From Opitutaceae bacterium (GTDB taxonomy: Bacteria; Verrucomicrobiota; Verrucomicrobiia; Opitutales; Opitutaceae), in NCBI GenBank assembly GCA_028280955.1, contig JANQKU010000275.1:1-35712 (forward strand): a stretch of 35,712 nucleotides of DNA. The letters run 5' to 3'. Positions 31,630-35,712 of this stretch are shown here, in pieces. The notes below the pieces were generated by a model. The model was not told where the DNA came from. It did no database searches and worked only from the letters and a program-made list of their open reading frames with translations. The translations under genes were made by a program, and so were the position numbers. How positions within the stretch are numbered: position 1 is the stretch's first letter; each line of letters opens with the position of its first letter.

Positions 31630-32853
31630 ATGCAAAACACTAATCGAAAACTTCCCGTAACTGTCCTTTCCGGTTTTCTCGGAGCGGGAAAAACTACTGT
31701 CCTCAACCATATCCTCAACAACCGCGAGGGATTAAAGGTTGCTGTAATCGTCAATGACATGAGCGAAGTCAATATCGACGCCCGGCTTGTTGCCGAGGGC
31801 GGCGCAGAATTGAGTCGGAAGGAAGAGAAGCTCGTCGAAATGAGCAACGGCTGTATCTGCTGCACGCTACGTGATGACCTGCTCGAAGAAGTGGGACGGC
31901 TGTCCTATGAAGGCAGGTTCGACTATCTGCTGATCGAGTCTACGGGCGTCTCCGAACCCATGCCGGTTGCGGAAACCTTCTTCTTTCGCAACGAGGTTGG
32001 CTTCAGCCTGGAGGATATCGCCCGGCTCGACACCATGGTGACGGTCGTTGACGCGGCGAATTTTGAACGCGACTTCGGCTCACCGGAAAAGCTGAAGGAT
32101 CGCGGTCAGGAAGTAGGGGTGGATGATGAGCGCACGATTGTTGATTTACTGGTGGATCAGATCGAATTTGCTGACGTGATCCTGCTGAACAAAACTGACG
32201 CAGTCGATGAAACTAAGAGAGCACGAATCATCTCAGCGATTAAAGCGGTCAACAGTCGTGCCGAGCTCATTGAATCAAGCTTTGGAAAAATAGACTCTAA
32301 AGCCATCCTCAATACCGGACGCTTTGATATCCATTCCGCTGAGCAGATGCCGGACTGGCTAAAGCTTATTCAGAACGAGCCAGTTCCCGAGACCGAAGAA
32401 TACGGTATCAGTCATTTCGTTTACCGGGCACGGCGTCCCTTCCATCCAGAACGTTTGCTAAAATGGATGGCACAGGACTGGCCGGGAGTGATCCGTTCAA
32501 AAGGATTCTTTTGGCTTGCGACCCGCATGGCCTACGTTGGGCTTTGTTCGAGAGCCGGTGCCCAGTCTGACGTGCAGCTGGCAGGCAAGTGGTTTGCGGC
32601 TGTTCCCCGTGATTATTGGCCGGATGACGAAGACGAAATCACCAGTGTGCTGTCTAACTGGAAGGAGCCCTATGGCGACCGCCGCCAGGAGATTGTTCTG
32701 ATCGGATATGTGGGTCAAATGGACGAAGCATTTCTATACAATTGCTTCGATTCCTGTTTATTGACCGACGCGGAGATGGATGGAGGTGAGTCTTCTTGGA
32801 GCGCATTCAAAGATCCACTTCCGGCCTGGGTGACTGAGACGCCTCACCTTTAG
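31630..32853 (+). CDS. COG0523/CobW-family metallochaperone GTPase
   Basis: A 407-residue G3E GTPase. Walker A is [10 protein letters not shown] (14-23). The metal-binding CxCC motif is NGCICCTL (73-80). ESTGVSEP is the Glu-containing switch, NKTD gives guanine specificity, and the C-terminal CobW_C domain begins around [14 protein letters not shown]. Length and the C-terminal segment [20 protein letters not shown] match the ZigA/YciC-like zinc subgroup better than CobW or HypB. These proteins deliver zinc to client enzymes under zinc limitation. ATG 31630 is chosen over 31549, which overlaps the permease and adds non-homologous sequence. It is 14 bases after the permease stop, so cotranscription is likely. 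Confidence 0.92.
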   Translation: MQNTNRKLPVTVLSGFLGAGKTTVLNHILNNREGLKVAVIVNDMSEVNIDARLVAEGGAELSRKEEKLVEMSNGCICCTLRDDLLEEVGRLSYEGRFDYLLIESTGVSEPMPVAETFFFRNEVGFSLEDIARLDTMVTVVDAANFERDFGSPEKLKDRGQEVGVDDERTIVDLLVDQIEFADVILLNKTDAVDETKRARIISAIKAVNSRAELIESSFGKIDSKAILNTGRFDIHSAEQMPDWLKLIQNEPVPETEEYGISHFVYRARRPFHPERLLKWMAQDWPGVIRSKGFFWLATRMAYVGLCSRAGAQSDVQLAGKWFAAVPRDYWPDDEDEITSVLSNWKEPYGDRRQEIVLIGYVGQMDEAFLYNCFDSCLLTDAEMDGGESSWSAFKDPLPAWVTETPHL

Positions 32854-32871
32854 CAGCAGAGATGGATTGAG

Positions 32872-33084
32872 ATGCCTGTCTACGTTTATGAAACGGTGCT
32901 TCAGAAAGGGGATGAACAGCCGGAACGATTTGAGGTTTATCAATCGATTCACGCAGAACCTTTGCATGCGTATCCGGAAGCCGAGGTCTCCATTCGGCGG
33001 ATCATTATTGGAGGGATGTTTATACCCAAAAAATCTGGAATCCAACACGCATCATCTGGCGGTGCTTGCTGTGGCACCTGCTAG
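32872..33084 (+). CDS. FmdB-like small protein lacking zinc-ribbon cysteines
   Basis: A 70-residue protein whose framework follows FmdB-family zinc ribbons: MPVYVYE at the start, FEVYQSIHAEPL in the middle and IRRIIIGGMF later. Where FmdB has CxxCG after YxY and CPxCGG after the QS block, this protein has TVLQKGDEQP and AYPEAEV, so both zinc knuckles are gone. The only cysteines are at the C-terminus (GACCGTC). It lies directly downstream of the COG0523 gene and would be a cysteine-less paralogue that needs no structural zinc, a pattern known for ribosomal proteins in zinc-starvation regulons. Its molecular function is not known. Confidence 0.75.
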   Translation: MPVYVYETVLQKGDEQPERFEVYQSIHAEPLHAYPEAEVSIRRIIIGGMFIPKKSGIQHASSGGACCGTC

Positions 33085-33093
33085 GTCAATAAA

Positions 33094-33501
33094 ATGCATG
33101 AACACATTATTTCCATGACTAAGAAACTTCAAGATGTACTTGAAAAATGGTTACGAGCCGTTAACCACGGTGATGTTGAAAACCTTCTGGGATTATATGA
33201 TCGCGAAGCTATATTGATTCCAGCATTTTCTGATTGGGTTCACAATAACCCCGAAGAATTATGTGAGTATTTTGAAAAGCTGGGGACTCGAGAAAGGCTC
33301 AGCGTTTTGCTTCAGGAGAAAACCTTTATGATCCAGAATCTGCACAATAAGATTACCATATTGAGCGGCATTTACAACTGGCACTTCTCTGCCAATGGAG
33401 AAGTGTTCAACATTGGGCCAAGATTCAGTTACGTAATGGATCTTTCCAAATCCGCTCCGATCTTGCACCACCATTCGTCGCAAACTCCGCGCACCCTCTA
33501 A
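33094..33501 (+). CDS. NTF2-like (CaMKII-association-domain type) protein
   Basis: A 135-residue protein with the cone-shaped NTF2/SnoaL-like pattern: LEKWLRAVNHGDVENLLGLYDREAIL at the start, a central NPEELCEYFEKLG helix, a strand GIYNWHF and a C-terminal ILHHHSSQTP. That HHHSS ending is typical of the bacterial CaMKII-association-domain-like (SgcJ/DUF4440) group. No catalytic function is established for this group. It sits 9 bases after the FmdB-like gene and 55 bases before cysS. Initiation could be at 33094 or at the in-frame ATG 33115; the first 7 residues are not decisive. Role in the metal cluster unknown. Confidence 0.75.
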   Translation: MHEHIISMTKKLQDVLEKWLRAVNHGDVENLLGLYDREAILIPAFSDWVHNNPEELCEYFEKLGTRERLSVLLQEKTFMIQNLHNKITILSGIYNWHFSANGEVFNIGPRFSYVMDLSKSAPILHHHSSQTPRTL

Positions 33502-33556
33502 TGCCTGACAATGAGAACAGACACTGTTTCTAACAAGAAAGCATGTTAGCTGAACT

Positions 33557-34966
33557 ATGCAACTTGCTCTATATAATACACTGACCCGAAAACTCGAGCC
33601 AGTCAGCCCACTAGATCAAAACACGCTGAGGTTTTATTGTTGCGGACCAACGGTCTACGGGCCAGCTCACATCGGCAATCTCCGCACGTTTGTACTTCAG
33701 GATATTTTCCGTAGAACTGTCGAATTTCTGGGCATTGAAACCTGTCATGTGCGCAACATTACGGACGTAGATGATAAGACGATTCGCGAGTCCCAAAAGG
33801 TTGGAATGCAGCTCGATGAGTTCACGCAAAAGTGGCGCACAAAATTTGAGGAAGATTGCTCGGCACTGAACATTCTTCCTCCTGCCCACACGCCCTCTGC
33901 CGTGGCGCATATCGAAGATCAAATTGCGTTAATTCAAAAATTGATCGAAAAGGAGCACGCCTATACAGACGGGAATGGAAGTGTCTATTACCGCATCGGT
34001 TCCTTTGCGGATTACGGAAAGCTTTCCCGCCTAAATCTCTCGGGTGTTCGGCAAAATGCCTCCGAACGTTTAAATGACAACGACGAATACGGAAAGGAGT
34101 CCTGGCAAGATTTTGTCCTTTGGAAAGCCTGGAAACCAGAGGATGGTACGAACAAATGGGAGAGCCCCTGGGGTTCCGGACGCCCCGGCTGGCATATCGA
34201 ATGCAGTGCGATGAGCATGCGCTATCTCGGTGAGTCTTTTGATCTGCATTCCGGTGGTGTTGATTTGATCTTCCCACATCACGAAAATGAAATCGCCCAG
34301 AGTGAAGCCGCCACCGGCAAACCGTTTGCGCGCCATTGGTTTCACAGTGCACACCTTCGAGTTAATGGCGAAAAGATGAGCAAGTCGCTAGGCAACCTTT
34401 ACGTTCTCGATGAAGTAGTCGAACGCGGTTTTTCCCCTGAAGCACTCCGCTACCTCTTGCTTTCGGGCCACTATCGTCAAGCGCTCAACTTTACATGGGA
34501 CTCGCTTGCTGGTGCAGAAAGCTCATTGAAGCGCATTCTCGGGTTCATGGAGGGAATCGATACACAGGTGCTGGAAAATTCTGACTATGCCTCTATGGAA
34601 ACCTCCTTTTTCACGCCCGTAATCGAGGCACTCTGCGAGGATCTCAACACACCAAAAGCCTTGGGAGCCTTGAACGGTGTTCTCCAAAGACTGAAAGGGC
34701 TTGACCATGGAGATCAGAAACCAATTCGAAGAGATTTGGCGCGCGTGCTTCACCTCTTGGGGCTTCCTTTGAAGTTAGAGAAGCATTCGGCAGAGACAAT
34801 CATACCGCCTGAAGTGAAGACTTTGGCGCATCGACGTCAGAAGGCTCGCAGCGCCCGCAACTGGGAGGAGGCGGATTTGCTTCGAGAAGCATTGCGCGAA
34901 CAAGGTTGGGAGGTGCGCGACAAAGATGGCGGCTTCGAACTCAAGCAAGCTGGGGTGAACGCATGA
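33557..34966 (+). CDS. cysS: Cysteinyl-tRNA synthetase
   Basis: A 469-residue class I tRNA synthetase that charges tRNA-Cys. The signature motifs are [18 protein letters not shown] (28-45, with HIGN for HIGH), [25 protein letters not shown] and EKMSKSLGN (KMSKS). The active-site zinc ligands known from E. coli CysRS (Cys in FYCCGP, Cys in HIECSAM, His and Glu in [10 protein letters not shown]) are all present, so it is a zinc enzyme. The length is standard. The leader (33502-33556) has an inverted repeat AACAG-ACA-CTGTT at 33516-33528 that may be regulatory. It is translationally coupled to yidD by an ATGA overlap. Confidence 0.97.
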   Translation: MQLALYNTLTRKLEPVSPLDQNTLRFYCCGPTVYGPAHIGNLRTFVLQDIFRRTVEFLGIETCHVRNITDVDDKTIRESQKVGMQLDEFTQKWRTKFEEDCSALNILPPAHTPSAVAHIEDQIALIQKLIEKEHAYTDGNGSVYYRIGSFADYGKLSRLNLSGVRQNASERLNDNDEYGKESWQDFVLWKAWKPEDGTNKWESPWGSGRPGWHIECSAMSMRYLGESFDLHSGGVDLIFPHHENEIAQSEAATGKPFARHWFHSAHLRVNGEKMSKSLGNLYVLDEVVERGFSPEALRYLLLSGHYRQALNFTWDSLAGAESSLKRILGFMEGIDTQVLENSDYASMETSFFTPVIEALCEDLNTPKALGALNGVLQRLKGLDHGDQKPIRRDLARVLHLLGLPLKLEKHSAETIIPPEVKTLAHRRQKARSARNWEEADLLREALREQGWEVRDKDGGFELKQAGVNA

Positions 34967-35250
34967 AATTGGAGCTGATCCAGCTAGCTATTATAGGACT
35001 GGTTCGCGCATACCAGCTTCTGCTTTCGCCTATACTCCATGCACTGGGTGGACCCGGATGTGGATGCCGGTTCCAGCCAAATTGTTCCGCCTATGCCATC
35101 GAGGCCGTTCGTTGCCACGGCGCGATTCGAGGCCTATGGCTGGCGACCAAACGCATTTTGCGTTGCAATCCTTGGGGCGGGCATGGCTTCGATCCCGTTC
35201 CTACTCTACCTTCCTGGTCTGATGTGCTCGACAACCGTATCCGAAAGTGA
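34963..35250 (+). CDS. yidD: YidD membrane protein insertion efficiency factor
   Basis: A 95-residue YidD protein. [21 protein letters not shown] is the amphipathic N-terminal segment, followed by [21 protein letters not shown] and the closing [17 protein letters not shown], diagnostic for the family. It assists YidC/Sec-dependent insertion of inner-membrane proteins at the membrane face. ATG 34963 overlaps the cysS stop (ATGA). YidD is usually found with rnpA/yidC; here it follows cysS and precedes ribD. Confidence 0.96.
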   Translation: MKLELIQLAIIGLVRAYQLLLSPILHALGGPGCGCRFQPNCSAYAIEAVRCHGAIRGLWLATKRILRCNPWGGHGFDPVPTLPSWSDVLDNRIRK

Positions 35251-35712
35251 TCGTCGCTTCATGCGTCGAGCGATCATACTCGCATCCATGGTTTCCGAAG
35301 ATGCTGTTAGCCCAAATCCTCGTGTGGGTGCTGTCATCGTGGAATCGGGCGAAATCGTGGCTGAAGGCTTTCATCTCTATGATGGAGGGCCGCATGCAGA
35401 GCGGGTCGCTCTGAAAAACCTGGGCCGTTTGCCGGAACATGGAGCGGAGATGTTTGTTACGCTGGAACCCTGTTCCACAACTGGCAGAACCGGTTCCTGC
35501 TGCGAGCGCATCATCAAGAGTCGAGGTATTCGTCGCGTGGTGATTGGTTGCCTGGATCCCAATCCGGCTCATGCCGGACGAGCCTTCGAACTTCTCGGCG
35601 GCCATGGAATCACGGTCGTGTGGGGCATAGAGCACGATGCCTGCGAAGCACTCAACCTTCGGTTCAATCGCCGGATGCGGGCGTTGACTGACAATCTTTG
35701 CAGAGTCCATAC
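35222..35712 (+). CDS. ribD: RibD riboflavin biosynthesis deaminase/reductase, N-terminal part (cut by window edge)
   Basis: 163 codons of RibD are visible, covering the zinc-dependent cytidine-deaminase-like domain. [11 protein letters not shown] is the typical start, then [19 protein letters not shown] (zinc His and catalytic Glu) and [18 protein letters not shown] (zinc Cys pair). [14 protein letters not shown] precedes the linker. The reductase domain lies beyond the window. It converts the GTP-derived pyrimidine to the ribityl intermediate of riboflavin synthesis. ATG 35222 overlaps yidD by 29 bases; ATG 35261 is an alternative, but the residues before it (SDRRFM) match family N-termini. 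Confidence 0.95.
   Translation, partial: MCSTTVSESDRRFMRRAIILASMVSEDAVSPNPRVGAVIVESGEIVAEGFHLYDGGPHAERVALKNLGRLPEHGAEMFVTLEPCSTTGRTGSCCERIIKSRGIRRVVIGCLDPNPAHAGRAFELLGGHGITVVWGIEHDACEALNLRFNRRMRALTDNLCRVH

Noticed and set aside
33557-34966. Zinc-independent cysteinyl-tRNA synthetase paralogue
   Set aside because: All zinc ligands known from E. coli CysRS are present, so it is a normal zinc enzyme despite the neighbouring metal cluster.
1-35712. CRISPR arrays, transposons, integrase genes, rRNA
   Set aside because: No regularly spaced repeats, transposase/integrase motifs or rRNA-like sequence were seen on either strand.

Overview
The window reads as a Verrucomicrobiota chromosome segment, most likely Opitutales or a relative. 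This is inferred from an outer-membrane receptor carrying an Opitutae-style MPEFVV segment after its signal peptide, abundant sulfatase and uronate genes, weak or absent Shine-Dalgarno sites, and a large TPR/GT-C membrane protein of a type common in Verrucomicrobiota and Planctomycetota. No rRNA, intact tRNA, CRISPR array, transposase or integrase was found.

Region A (1-26.1 kb) is a carbohydrate-catabolism island of several transcription units. Minus operon 1 (6847 to 1): aldolase-fold lyase, amidohydrolase, SDR, sulfatase, heparinase II/III-like lyase, and a second sulfatase cut by the window edge. It diverges from a sialidase-fold secreted protein, followed by a TonB-dependent receptor with a promoter/operator signature and a strong terminator. 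Minus operon 2 (18489 to 11159): kelch-propeller/sodium-symporter fusion, MBL-fold protein with no HxHxDH motif, SDR, L-rhamnonate-dehydratase-like enolase, GH88 unsaturated glucuronyl hydrolase, sulfotransferase. A divergent plus group (18699-23219) holds a Tat-signal mannonate dehydratase homologue, a second DapA-family lyase, an aldo/keto reductase and a second enolase-superfamily dehydratase. A GntR-headed repressor with a LacI-like sensor domain and a YeiH-type putative sulfate exporter close the island.

Taken together, A looks built to import fragments of a sulfated polysaccharide containing uronic acid and probably 6-deoxyhexose (ulvan-like or fucoidan-like; the exact substrate is not readable). 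Both sulfatases and the GH88 lack signal peptides, so desulfation and unsaturated-uronate cleavage probably happen in the cytoplasm. That would give a neighbouring sulfate exporter a clear purpose. Sugar acids would then pass through the dehydratases, SDRs and aldolases to pyruvate-level products.

Region B (26.1-28.7 kb) is a junction: a 45-nt 3' half of a tRNA gene on the minus strand, a terminator-like hairpin and a TPR/GT-C membrane protein.

Region C (28.7-35.7 kb) has visibly higher GC and different content: a CzcO-like flavoprotein, a FeoB-like GTPase/permease with an unusual cysteine cluster, a COG0523 metallochaperone, a small FmdB-like protein that has lost its zinc-knuckle cysteines, and an NTF2-like protein, followed by cysS, yidD and the start of ribD. 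A perfect 7-1-7 palindrome of Fur/Zur geometry lies in the promoter position of the first gene. I infer a zinc-limitation (or related metal) response cluster next to core genes.
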